This document shows positions 30,925 to 39,603 of a stretch of 64,000 nucleotides of DNA, piece after piece. The stretch's first letter is position 1. Each line of letters starts with the position of its first letter. The stretch covers positions 186,001-250,000 of the forward strand of contig CALOBW010000056.1 of NCBI GenBank assembly GCA_942491525.1. Reading direction: 5' to 3'. The stretch is from CAYWBU01 sp942491525. GTDB lineage: Bacteria > Desulfobacterota > Desulfomonilia > UBA1062. Below the pieces are notes generated by a model. That model saw only the letters and a list, made by a program, of their open reading frames with translations, had not been told where the DNA came from and did not search any database. The translations under genes were made by a program, and so were the position numbers.

Positions 30925-31629
30925 ATGGCGTATAGGTATGAGCTGGACGGTGATGTGGCCGTACTGACCATGGACAACGGTGAGAACCGTTTCAATATGG
31001 ATTCTCTGGATGAGTTTCTGGCGGTGCTGGATGCAATCGAGAAGGAGACTGAGGCCGGCGCGCTGGTGATCACCTCGGCCCATGAGAAGGTCTTCTCCAA
31101 CGGCATCGATCTGGAGTGGCTGATGTCGGTCACGGGAGACCCCCAGCTGGTAAAGGATTTCTGCTACAAGCTTAATGAGCTTTTGACCCGCATGGTGCTC
31201 TTTCCCATGCCCACCGTGGCCGCCATCAACGGTCACGCCTTTGCCGGCGGCGCCATCTTCGCCTGCTGTTTCGACTTTCGCTTCATGCGCAGTGACCGCG
31301 GCTTCATGTGCTTTCCCGAGGTTGATCTGGGCATCCCGTTCTGGCCCGGCATGGTGGCCATCACCGAGAAGGCTCTGCCCCAGCCGCTCTTGAACGAGAT
31401 GTACTACCTCGGCCGCCGTGTGCCAGCGGAGGAGCTGGAGAGGCGCGGCGCCATCAGCAGGGCCTGCAGCCTGGAGGAGCTGCTGCCGACGGCCGTTGAG
31501 TTTGCCAAGTTGAACATTAAGAAGCGCGGCATCTACGGCGCCATGAAGGCGCGTCTGAACGGCTCCATCGTCAAGACTATTCAGGATGAAGATCCGGCTG
31601 TCATTGAGTCGGGTAAGCTGATGGCTTAA
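30925..31629 (+). CDS. Enoyl-CoA hydratase/isomerase family protein
   Basis: The 234-residue crotonase-fold protein has the oxyanion-hole segments SNGIDLEWL (about 52-60) and AAINGHAFAGGAIFACCFDFR (about 95-115), and FPEVDLGIPF around a potential catalytic Glu. The N-terminus DGDVAVLTMDNGENRFNM is typical. It resembles delta3,delta2-enoyl-CoA isomerase-like members more than hydratases, but the reaction cannot be fixed. AGGAGG lies 6 nt upstream of the ATG. No other fatty-acid genes are adjacent. Confidence 0.88.
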   Translation: MAYRYELDGDVAVLTMDNGENRFNMDSLDEFLAVLDAIEKETEAGALVITSAHEKVFSNGIDLEWLMSVTGDPQLVKDFCYKLNELLTRMVLFPMPTVAAINGHAFAGGAIFACCFDFRFMRSDRGFMCFPEVDLGIPFWPGMVAITEKALPQPLLNEMYYLGRRVPAEELERRGAISRACSLEELLPTAVEFAKLNIKKRGIYGAMKARLNGSIVKTIQDEDPAVIESGKLMA

Positions 31630-31650
31630 AAAAGGGGCTTTGCGCCCCAA

Positions 31651-31792
31651 GCTCAAGTTCAGTCTCGATTTTGAAAACGGCTATCCCACTGACAAAACTG
31701 TCCAGAAATTCCACACTGGGCCGGTGGCCCTTCCAGCGGAGCCAAGGTTTAATGCCACCCTCATGCTGCCCAAGTCGATTTTCAGCAAATAA
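31651..31792 (+). pseudogene. Possible remnant of a DUF1254 protein
   Basis: An open stretch without a start codon reads LKFSLDFENGYPTDKTVQKFH, which resembles the leading strand-and-helix segment of DUF1254 proteins, and then diverges before a TAA at 31790. It lies 28 bp upstream of an intact DUF1254/DUF1214 gene. A hairpin GGGGC-TTTGC-GCCCC (31634-31648) precedes it. The match is short and from memory of the family. Confidence 0.3.
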
Positions 31793-31820
31793 TCGACTGG
31801 TTAAATGAAAGGATAATATT

Positions 31821-33266
31821 ATGAAACAAAATAAAATATCGTTGAGCTGGTTTCTGCGCGTTTCCACCGTGCTCTTGTTGTTTTCGTTTATCGCGTCAGG
31901 CTTACATGCGGAACAGTATCCTGATCCGCTTTTAACAACTCCGGCTACTGCTGAAGTGATCACCGAAGGCCTTGAGGCCGATGGCTACGCGCTGGGTGTC
32001 ATGGCCTATACCTGGGGCTACCCGCTGGTCAGGATGGAACAGGTGATGCGGGAATACACCACGGTGCGCGATCCCAAACCGGCTACTAGCTACCGGGCGC
32101 CGCTTAATCAGGTCGGCTGGGCCCGCGAACTGGCCACCCCCAGCGCCAAGGACATGCCCACCGCCAACAATGACACCATGTACATGAGCAGTGTGGTCAA
32201 GCTTGATGAGCCCTATATCCTGGCAGTGCCTGACACCCAGGACCGTTACTATGTTATCAATGTTTTCAATATGTGGCATGAGCTTGAACACTATACCGGC
32301 CGCCGTACCACCGGCACAGAAGCCGGCCGCTATGTGATTGTGCCCCCGGACTGGAAAGGCCGCCTGCCATGGGGAATGAAACGGTTGCATGTCACCTCTG
32401 ACAAAGTCTGGCTTTGGGGCCGGCTGCGGGTTGTGGATGGCGATGATATGACGCAGCTGCATGCACTGCAGGATCAGGTTACAATTGTGCCGCTCAGTGC
32501 CTACAAGGATAAGAACTATACTCCCAAGGCCGCATCACTGAATCCGATGCCGGAGTTCGGGGATGATGGTCTGGGCTTCATGCGACATCTGGGCTTTGCC
32601 CTCAAGCATAACCCGGTAAATCCCGCCGATGCCGCCCTGTTTGCCCAATTTGAACGCATTGGCCTGACCCGTGAAGGCTTCGATCCTTCACAACTCTCTG
32701 AGCCCATGGTCAAGGGGCTTGTGCGCGGACTTGAGGTTGGACCCGAAGTTGCCACGGCATCCATGGCATCCTCGTCGCTTGTCAGCAGAAGAGAGGGTTG
32801 GGATATGGCCCTTGGACTCGACGACTTCGGCTTCAACTACCCCCTGAGGGCCATGATCTCCGGCCCCTATCTGGGTGGCAATGGCGAGCTGGAAGCCGTC
32901 TACCCGATCCGTTATGCTGACGATGAGGGCAAGCCCCTGAACGGTTCCAACAACTATGTTGTTCGTTTTGAGCAGGCTCCGCCGGTTGGTGCCTTCTGGT
33001 CGCTGACCATCTACAATGCCGATGACAAGATGCTCGTCGAAAACCCCATCAACCGCTACAAGGTTGGCGGCGACACCCCCGGCTTTGTGATCGGCCGTGA
33101 CGGCACCTTTGAAATTCCTGTCCAACACGGAAAACCAGAGGGTGAATATGCGCCCAACTGGCTGCCGGCACCCGAGGGGGACTTCTATCTGCTGCTGCGC
33201 CTGTATCAGCCGGATGAAACAGTTATCTCGGGCGAATATGCTTTGCCGCAGTTAAAACGGATTTAA
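31821..33266 (+). CDS. Secreted DUF1254/DUF1214 protein
   Basis: The 481-residue protein has a signal peptide (about 1-30, LLLFSFIASGLHA). The DUF1254 region (about 40-190) includes AYTWGYPLVRMEQ, PTANNDTMYMSS and RYYVINVFNMWHE. The C-terminal DUF1214 region (about 370-480) includes YVVRFEQAPPVGAFWSLTIY and DFYLLLRLYQP. Such proteins are periplasmic or secreted, often of unknown role, and are sometimes reported as phosphate- or lipid-related envelope proteins. GAAAGGA precedes the ATG. Confidence 0.85.
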   Translation: MKQNKISLSWFLRVSTVLLLFSFIASGLHAEQYPDPLLTTPATAEVITEGLEADGYALGVMAYTWGYPLVRMEQVMREYTTVRDPKPATSYRAPLNQVGWARELATPSAKDMPTANNDTMYMSSVVKLDEPYILAVPDTQDRYYVINVFNMWHELEHYTGRRTTGTEAGRYVIVPPDWKGRLPWGMKRLHVTSDKVWLWGRLRVVDGDDMTQLHALQDQVTIVPLSAYKDKNYTPKAASLNPMPEFGDDGLGFMRHLGFALKHNPVNPADAALFAQFERIGLTREGFDPSQLSEPMVKGLVRGLEVGPEVATASMASSSLVSRREGWDMALGLDDFGFNYPLRAMISGPYLGGNGELEAVYPIRYADDEGKPLNGSNNYVVRFEQAPPVGAFWSLTIYNADDKMLVENPINRYKVGGDTPGFVIGRDGTFEIPVQHGKPEGEYAPNWLPAPEGDFYLLLRLYQPDETVISGEYALPQLKRI

Positions 33267-33458
33267 TGGTTAACTGAATCTGGGGGCGGGGTTAAAAATC
33301 ATTGGCCGATGGAGGCTGGTTGGTTTTGGTTGACCCCGTCCCTTGATTTTTTGTATTTTGACTCTTTAAAGTCAACTAAATCTCCCTGATAGATACTTCT
33401 CAATGGATTGCAGATAAAAAGATATGCTAAGAGTTTTCAATCAACAGGAGGGATTTTT

Positions 33459-35024
33459 ATGGGTGACAGAAAGTATATTATTTCTTTGGATTCCGGCACG
33501 CAGAGTGTGCGGGCCGTTCTTTTCGATGATCAGGGCACTCTGGTGGCCATGGATCAGTACAAGCATGAACCCTATTTCGCCGAGCAGCCCGGCTGGTGCG
33601 AGGCCCATACCGAGGACTACTGGGGCAAGCTCTGCATGTCCACCAAGGGTATGATGAAGAAGATCGAGGGCCAGATTGATCCGGCCGACATCATCGGCGT
33701 GGGCATCACCACCCAGCGCACCACGGTCTTCCCGGTCAATGAGAACGGTCAGCCCCTGCGCCCGGCTGTGATCTGGCTCGACCAGCGCAGTAATGACAAT
33801 CCGCCGCCCATGAGTAAAAAGGCCCGCGCAATCTTCAAGGCCGCCGGCATGCTTGAGACCATCAATGAGGCCCGCCGCAGATCGCTCTATATCTGGCTCA
33901 AGCAGAATGAGCCTGAGATTTTTGACAAGACCTACAAGTTCATGCAGGTCTCCAGCTGGTTCGGTTTCAAGCTGACCGGCGAGTTCAAGGATTCCACCAG
34001 CATGGCGGTGGGCTACTGGCCCATCGATATGAAGAAGCAGGCCTGGCACAAGCTGGATGTGGCCTATGACGGGCTCGGCATCCGGCGTGATCAGGTTGTT
34101 GAACTGGTTGATCCCGATGAGGTGATCGGCCAGATCACGGCCGAGGCCGCTGTCCAGACCGGGCTGCCCGAGGGGCTGCCGGTGATCATCGGCGGCGGTG
34201 ACAAGCAGTGCGAGCTGCTGGGCGCCGGTGCCATCGAGCCCGAGATCGGTGTCATCAGTTTCGGCACGGCTGCGGCCATGGAGCTCATGACCAAGAAGTA
34301 CATCGCTGAGAAAAACTTGAAGTTCTACACCTTCCCGGCCAGTATTCCGGGTTGCTGGGATATCGAGATGTTCATCTACCGCGGTTTCTGGATGGTCACC
34401 TGGTTCAAGGAGCAGTTTGCCCACCATGAGGCCATGGAGGCCGAGCGCCGCGGCGTGGTGCCCGAGGTTGTGCTGGATGAGACCATCCGCGATATTCCGC
34501 CGGGCTGCATGGGCCTGATGCTCCAGCCCTACTGGTCGCCGCTCTCGGATGACAAGTACGCCAAGGGCTCCATCATCGGCTTTGGTGATGTGCACTCCCG
34601 CGGCCACATGTACCGCGCCATCATCGAGGGGCTGGGCTTCGAGTTCCGCCGCATGTACGATGTGGTCAAGAAGAAGACCGGCTACAACATCAAGGAGATC
34701 CGCGTGGGCGGTGGCGGTTCCAAGTCCGACGTGGCCGTGCAGATGGCCGCAGACATGTTCAATGTGCCGGCCAGCCGCATGGCCACCGCAGAGATCTCCG
34801 GCCTGGGTGCCGCCATCGATGTGGCCGTGGGCGTCGGTCACTACAAGAGCTTCAAGGAGGCCTGTGACAACATGTCTCACAAGGGCGAAACCTTCCAGCC
34901 CAATCCGGAGGCTCACAAGCTCTATGATGAGCTCTACAAAGAGGTCTATCTCAAAACTTTTGACGCGTTGAAGCCGATCAATAAGAAGCTGGCCAAGATT
35001 ACAGGTTATCCGGCTGAGCAGTAG
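33459..35024 (+). CDS. FGGY-family carbohydrate kinase, copy 1
   Basis: The 521-residue protein has the FGGY N-domain (YIISLDSGTQSVRAVLFD, the first phosphate loop; GVGITTQRTTVFPV) and C-domain (VIIGGGDKQCELLGAG, ISFGTAAAMELM, RVGGGGSKSDVAVQMAADM with the catalytic Asp region). These kinases use ATP to phosphorylate glycerol, xylulose, ribulose or similar; the substrate cannot be told. AGGAGG lies 6-7 nt before the ATG at 33459. It is followed by a terminator and then by a close paralog of equal length. Confidence 0.9.
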   Translation: MGDRKYIISLDSGTQSVRAVLFDDQGTLVAMDQYKHEPYFAEQPGWCEAHTEDYWGKLCMSTKGMMKKIEGQIDPADIIGVGITTQRTTVFPVNENGQPLRPAVIWLDQRSNDNPPPMSKKARAIFKAAGMLETINEARRRSLYIWLKQNEPEIFDKTYKFMQVSSWFGFKLTGEFKDSTSMAVGYWPIDMKKQAWHKLDVAYDGLGIRRDQVVELVDPDEVIGQITAEAAVQTGLPEGLPVIIGGGDKQCELLGAGAIEPEIGVISFGTAAAMELMTKKYIAEKNLKFYTFPASIPGCWDIEMFIYRGFWMVTWFKEQFAHHEAMEAERRGVVPEVVLDETIRDIPPGCMGLMLQPYWSPLSDDKYAKGSIIGFGDVHSRGHMYRAIIEGLGFEFRRMYDVVKKKTGYNIKEIRVGGGGSKSDVAVQMAADMFNVPASRMATAEISGLGAAIDVAVGVGHYKSFKEACDNMSHKGETFQPNPEAHKLYDELYKEVYLKTFDALKPINKKLAKITGYPAEQ

Positions 35025-35047
35025 GTTTATCCCGATTTTCCACCTTG

Positions 35048-35076
35048 ACGGGCTGCCCATCTTAATGGCAGCCCGT
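35048..35076 (+). terminator. Terminator after FGGY kinase copy 1
   Basis: ACGGGCTGCC and GGCAGCCCGT form a 10-bp stem with a 9-nt loop, followed by TTCATTTT. Confidence 0.8.
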
Positions 35077-35290
35077 TTCATTTTACAGTCTTTCACTGCA
35101 TGTAAAATCAAGCAGGTAGTCCTGAGCCGCGTTCGGAAAAGTGGTCGGACCAATTTCATTTTTTTTAACTAATAATATCATATAGTTAATCATGATATTT
35201 AATGTCTAATTGCAGAAATAGACACTTCTCAATGGATTCCATGTAAAAGATATGTTAAGAAAGCCCAAACGCGCAACATGGAGGATTTTT

Positions 35291-36856
35291 ATGAGTGATA
35301 GAAAGTATATTATTTCATTGGATTCGGGCACCCAGAGTGTGCGTGCCGTCCTTTTTGACGATCAGGGCAAGCTGATTGAAATTGATCAGCACAAACATGA
35401 GCCCTACTTTTCAGAGAAACCCGGCTGGTGCGAAGCCCATACCGAAGACTACTGGGGCAAGCTCTGCATGTGCACCAAGGGTCTTATGCGCAAGCTGGAG
35501 GGGCGAATCGATCCGGCCGACATCATCGGCGTCGGTATCACCACCCAGCGCACCACGGTCTTTCCGGTTGACCGTGAAGGTCACGCCCTGAGGCCGGCCA
35601 TCATCTGGCTTGATCAGCGTGAGAATGATAATCCTCCACCCCTCAGCAAGAAGGCCAGGGCCCTCTTTAAGGCCGCCGGCATGATGGATGCCATGGATGT
35701 TGCCCGCCGCAAATCACTCTATATCTGGATCAAGCAGAATGAACCGGAAATATTTAAGAAGACCCATAAGTTCATGCAGGTTTCAGGCTGGTTCGGTCAC
35801 AAGCTGACCGGCGAGTTCAAGGATTCCACCAGTATGATGGTGGGCTACTGGCCCATGGATTTCAAGAAACAGGATTGGCACAAGCTGGATGTGGCCTATG
35901 AGGGCCTTGGCATTGAGCGCGAGCAGTGTGTTGACCTGGTCAGGCCCGATGAGGTTATCGGCCACATCACCCGTGATGCTGCGGCTGAGACCGGTCTGCC
36001 CGAAGGCTTGCCGGTGGTCATCGGCGGCGGCGACAAGCAGTGCGAACTGCTGGGTGCGGGCGCCATTGAGCCCGAGATCGGCGTCATCAGCTTCGGTACC
36101 GCCGCGGCCATGGAGCTCATGACCAAGAAGTATGTGGCCGAGAAGAAGCTGCGCTTCTACACCTTCTGTGCCTCGGTGCCGGACTGCTGGGATATTGAGA
36201 TGTTCATCTACCGCGGCTTCTGGATGGTCTCCTGGTTCAAGGAGGAGTTCGCCCATCACGAGGCTCTTGAGGCCGAACGTCGCGGCGTGGTGCCCGAAGT
36301 TGTGCTGGATGAGACCATCAGCAAGATTCCGCCGGGCTGCATGGGCCTGATGCTGCACCCCTACTGGTCGCCGCTGGCCGATGACAAGTATGCCAAGGGT
36401 TCCATCATCGGCTTCGGTGACGTGCACACCCGCGCCCACATCTACCGCGCCATCATCGAGGGCCTGGGCTTTGAGTTCCGCCGCATGTACGATCTGGTCA
36501 AGAAGAAGACCGGTTACAACATCAAGGAGATCCGCGTGGGCGGTGGTGGCTCCAAGTCTGATGTGGCCGTGCAGATGGCCGCCGACATGTTCAACGTGCC
36601 GGTCAGCCGCATGGAGACCTCCGAGATCTCGGGTCTGGGCGCCGCCATCGATCTGGCCGTGGCCGTCGGTCATTATAACGGATTCCCCCAGGCCTGTGAG
36701 AACATGTCCCACAAGGGTGAGACCTTCTATCCCAACAAGGATGCCCACAAGATCTATGACAAGCTCTACAAGGACGTCTACCTCAACCTCTATGAGACCA
36801 TGAAGCCGATCAACAAGAAGATCGCCAAGATTATCGGCTATCCCGAAGATAAATAG
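35291..36856 (+). CDS. FGGY-family carbohydrate kinase, copy 2
   Basis: The 521-residue protein is identical to copy 1 at most positions and needs no gaps in an alignment by eye. Motifs are the same (LDSGTQSVRAVLFD, GGGDKQCELLGAGAIEPE, FGTAAAMELM). Changes cluster on the N-domain surface and near the C-terminus (NLYETMKPINKKIAKIIG). The upstream blocks ACTTCTCAATGGATT and AAAGATATG also recur before copy 1, so the promoter region was duplicated as well. GGAGG precedes the ATG. Confidence 0.9.
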   Translation: MSDRKYIISLDSGTQSVRAVLFDDQGKLIEIDQHKHEPYFSEKPGWCEAHTEDYWGKLCMCTKGLMRKLEGRIDPADIIGVGITTQRTTVFPVDREGHALRPAIIWLDQRENDNPPPLSKKARALFKAAGMMDAMDVARRKSLYIWIKQNEPEIFKKTHKFMQVSGWFGHKLTGEFKDSTSMMVGYWPMDFKKQDWHKLDVAYEGLGIEREQCVDLVRPDEVIGHITRDAAAETGLPEGLPVVIGGGDKQCELLGAGAIEPEIGVISFGTAAAMELMTKKYVAEKKLRFYTFCASVPDCWDIEMFIYRGFWMVSWFKEEFAHHEALEAERRGVVPEVVLDETISKIPPGCMGLMLHPYWSPLADDKYAKGSIIGFGDVHTRAHIYRAIIEGLGFEFRRMYDLVKKKTGYNIKEIRVGGGGSKSDVAVQMAADMFNVPVSRMETSEISGLGAAIDLAVAVGHYNGFPQACENMSHKGETFYPNKDAHKIYDKLYKDVYLNLYETMKPINKKIAKIIGYPEDK

Positions 36857-36863
36857 TTCAGCC

Positions 36864-36890
36864 GTCCGGAGCGTATCAGGCGCTCCGGAC
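36864..36890 (+). terminator. Terminator after FGGY kinase copy 2
   Basis: GTCCGGAGCG and CGCTCCGGAC form a perfect 10-bp stem with a 7-nt loop, followed by CTCTTTCCC. Confidence 0.7.
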
Positions 36891-36947
36891 CTCTTTCCCG
36901 TACTAAGCCTTCAGTTTTTCGACCAGATCTCCGTTATAGCTTTTGTT

Positions 36948-38339
36948 ATGAATGTATTGGCAGTTCTGATCGTGGCAGTCTTGACCCTGCATGTGGGCAT
37001 ATCTCACCTGCTGGTCTACCTGCGCAGCCAGCGTCACCGGGAGCATCTCTTCTTCGCCCTGACCTGCTTTGCGATGGTCGCCTACGATCTCTTCTGTGCC
37101 GGCCTCTACAGCGCCGCCAGCCCGGCCGAGGGCTACCTCTGGCAGCGGGCCCAGCTGGCCAGCCTGGGCCTGGTGGAGATCAGCCTGATCTGGTTTGTGG
37201 CCAGCTACAGCAAGCTGGTCGGGCCGAAGGTGCTCTGGTGGTTCACGGCTTTCTTCGGCTTCAACTCGCTGATGCAGCTCTTCGCGCCGGGCAATCTCTA
37301 CTGGTATCCGGATCAGCCGGTAGTCAAGGTTATCGAACTCTGGCCCGGCTATGTGATCACCTATAATGAGGTTCTCTCCGGCCCATTGAGCAATCTGGCG
37401 GTCCTAATGGGAGTCGCGTTGTTTGCCTACTTCTTCTGGCTGGGATTCAAGGCCTATCGGGCCGGTCATCGGGGCAAGGCGTGTCCGCTGATGATCGCCT
37501 CCGTGATCCTGATCCTGGGTGTGCTGAATGACGCGGCCGTCATGAGCGGGCTCTACCGGTCGGTCTATCTGATTGAGTATGCCTATCTGAGTCTGATCCT
37601 CAGCATGACCTATCTGATGGCCATGGATGTGGTTGAGGCCGCCCGCCGCAAGGATGAGCTGGCTATCCGCGAGGCCGAGGTCAGCCAGCTGAACGCCGAG
37701 CTGGAAGTGCGCGTCGAGAAACGGACCGCCGAATTGCTGGAAGCCAATGAGATGCTCAAAATTCAGATCGATATTCAGACCGCCATCGAGGAGAAGCTCG
37801 AAGAGGCCCTGGATCAGATCAAGACCATGTCCATCACCGATCACCTGGTGCTCTGCTACAACCGCGGCTACATGAGCGAACACCTGCCCGGCGAGATCCG
37901 GCGGGCGGCCCGCTATGAGCGCAACCTCTCCCTGATCATGTGCGACATCGACCATTTCAAGAAGGTCAACGACAGCTACGGTCACCGCACCGGCGACGTG
38001 GTGCTGCAGAAGTTTGTCTCCTCCATCAAGGGCGTCATCCGCGCCAATGTTGACTGGATTGCGCGCTACGGCGGCGAGGAGTTTGTGATCGTCCTGCCCG
38101 AGACCGACCTCAGGGGCGCCATCTGTCTGGCCGAACGCCTCCGGAAATCAGTTGCCAAGGTCGAGATTGCCGCCGACTGCCAGATCTTCAGCGTCACCGC
38201 CAGCTTCGGCGTGGTCAACTTTGCCGGCCAGGGTCATGAACCCAAGATGGAAGACCTGATCAACCTGGCCGACCAGGAGCTCTACCGCGCCAAGCAGGAG
38301 GGTCGGAACTGCGTGCGGCCGGCTTTGGAAGAGGGTTGA
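36948..38339 (+). CDS. Membrane diguanylate cyclase (7TM-GGDEF)
   Basis: The 463-residue protein starts with about seven hydrophobic helices (residues 1-220; for example VLAVLIVAVLTLHVGISHLL and LAVLMGVALFAYFFWL), then a coiled coil (about 228-290, ending EALDQIKTM), then a GGDEF domain with ITDHLVLCYNRGYM, IMCDIDHFKKVND and YGGEEFVIVLPE. It should make cyclic di-GMP in response to an input sensed in the membrane. The first GGDEF helix reads TDHLVLCYNR rather than the usual TDxLTGLxNR. An RxxD inhibition site is not seen. Confidence 0.88.
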   Translation: MNVLAVLIVAVLTLHVGISHLLVYLRSQRHREHLFFALTCFAMVAYDLFCAGLYSAASPAEGYLWQRAQLASLGLVEISLIWFVASYSKLVGPKVLWWFTAFFGFNSLMQLFAPGNLYWYPDQPVVKVIELWPGYVITYNEVLSGPLSNLAVLMGVALFAYFFWLGFKAYRAGHRGKACPLMIASVILILGVLNDAAVMSGLYRSVYLIEYAYLSLILSMTYLMAMDVVEAARRKDELAIREAEVSQLNAELEVRVEKRTAELLEANEMLKIQIDIQTAIEEKLEEALDQIKTMSITDHLVLCYNRGYMSEHLPGEIRRAARYERNLSLIMCDIDHFKKVNDSYGHRTGDVVLQKFVSSIKGVIRANVDWIARYGGEEFVIVLPETDLRGAICLAERLRKSVAKVEIAADCQIFSVTASFGVVNFAGQGHEPKMEDLINLADQELYRAKQEGRNCVRPALEEG

Positions 38340-38423
38340 TTGTTTTGTGGGAGCGGCTTTTTAGCCGCGAAGTTTGTCATTGCGAGGAGTTTACGACGAA
38401 GCAATCTGAGTGTAGGCCTGACA

Positions 38424-38579
38424 CCCCAACCTGTGTGCCACTGGCCAAGCGGCACGCTTGCCAGTGCTGAAATTAGCACGGGCAAGGCATCAAGAACGTT
38501 CTGCATGTAGTTAGCCCGTGGCACCCACTCTATCGGAAGGGGTGCTGTTTGAGGGAGTGTGGATAATGGCTAGTTATGT
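38424..38579 (+). repeat. 156-bp direct repeat, left copy
   Basis: It matches 39336-39491 with about three differences. It contains the stem CACTGGC-AAGCG/CGCTT-GCCAGTG and a second pair AGCACGGGC/GCCCGTGGC. The copy ends 2 bp before the left inverted repeat of the RAYT unit. Confidence 0.85.
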
Positions 38580-38581
38580 AC

Positions 38582-39335
38582 AAAACCGGGGTCAGAGTAG
38601 CATTTTTTAATCGAAAGATTAACATACACGCTATGGCCCGCAAAACCAGACTTAACATTGCCGGATATGCTCAACATGTAGTTCAGCGTGGCAACAACAG
38701 ACAGGCTTGTTTCGTCTGTGACCAAGACCGGATTTTCTATCTAAAATGCCTACAGGAATCTGCGACCACGTATGGCTGCCAAATACATGCATATGTTTTG
38801 ATGACCAATCATGTGCACCTTTTAACCACGCCCAATAACCCTACCGGGATATCATCAATGATGCAGTCCGTCGGCAGGCGCTATGTTAGATATATCAATA
38901 ACAATTATCACAGAAGCGGCACCCTCTGGGAAGGTCGCTACAAAGCCAGCCTGGTTGACTCAGACAGATACATTCTCACCTGCTATCGTTATATTGAACT
39001 CAATCCGGTCAGAGCACTCATGGTTGACGAACCTGCCGACTACCGCTGGTCAAGCCATCTGCACAATATCAATCAAAAAGTCGATCCCCTGATCACTCAT
39101 CACCCTGCATATTCGGGTCTTGCCAATAACAGCATCACCCGTAGCCGGCATTACCAGTTGCTTTTCAATAATGACATAGACCGGACCGAACTTGAAACCA
39201 TAAGAGCCACACTTAACAAGAATCAAGTTTTTGCTGACACCACCTTCATTCTCGATCTGGAAAAAAAGCTTAACCGAAGGGTTCGAGAGGGATTTCCGGG
39301 GAGGCCCAGGAAAAACTTACTCTGACCCCGGTTTT
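38582..39335 (+). mobile_element. RAYT unit bounded by perfect 18-bp inverted repeats
   Basis: AAAACCGGGGTCAGAGTA at 38582-38599 and its exact complement at 39318-39335 enclose one intact RAYT gene. The unit is 754 bp. The 156-bp direct repeats adjoin it on both sides. Confidence 0.75.
38633..39325 (+). CDS. REP-associated tyrosine transposase (RAYT, TnpA_REP)
   Basis: The 230-residue Y1 transposase has the RAYT start RLNIAGYAQHVVQRGNNRQACF, the HUH motif in VLMTNHVHLLTTP, and the catalytic-Tyr region SVGRRYVRYINNNYHRSGTLWEGRYKASLV. The frame is intact. RAYTs act on single-stranded hairpin repeats and are linked to spread of REP/REPIN sequences. The gene's own ends carry GGGGTCAGA, the same core as the hairpin repeats in the tRNA island. 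The start is the ATG at 38633, matching family N-termini; no strong ribosome binding site is seen. Confidence 0.9.
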   Translation: MARKTRLNIAGYAQHVVQRGNNRQACFVCDQDRIFYLKCLQESATTYGCQIHAYVLMTNHVHLLTTPNNPTGISSMMQSVGRRYVRYINNNYHRSGTLWEGRYKASLVDSDRYILTCYRYIELNPVRALMVDEPADYRWSSHLHNINQKVDPLITHHPAYSGLANNSITRSRHYQLLFNNDIDRTELETIRATLNKNQVFADTTFILDLEKKLNRRVREGFPGRPRKNLL

Positions 39336-39491
39336 CCCCAACCTGTGTGCCACTGGCCAAGCGGCACGCTTGCCAGTGATGAAATTAGCACGGGCAAGGC
39401 ATCAAGAACGTTCTGCATGTAGTTGGCCCGTGGCACCCACTCTATCGGAAGGGGTGCTGTTTGAGGGAGTGTGGGTAATGGCTAGTTATGT
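39336..39491 (+). repeat. 156-bp direct repeat, right copy
   Basis: It begins exactly where the right inverted repeat of the RAYT unit ends and matches 38424-38579. It carries the same two stem-loops. Confidence 0.85.
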
Positions 39492-39603
39492 GCACTCCGA
39501 CTTACTATAACGCTTTCTTTAATTATGTTCTACACATCAAGCGCATCATATCTTACAATCTATAGGATGTTATAATGTGTATATTTCCATTCTGGAGGAA
39601 GAA

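Noticed and set aside
33441..35159. 572-codon open frame antisense to FGGY kinase copy 1 (and a 321-codon one at 35783-36748 in copy 2)
   Set aside because: The sense strand encodes full FGGY kinases with ribosome binding sites. The antisense frames arise from GC-rich codon bias, and the translation is low-complexity His/Gly/Asp-rich with no domain.
38424..39491. Start of a CRISPR-like array or a composite transposon with IS ends
   Set aside because: There are only two 156-bp copies with a whole RAYT gene between them and no short spacers or cas genes; the unit has no DDE transposase or target duplication.
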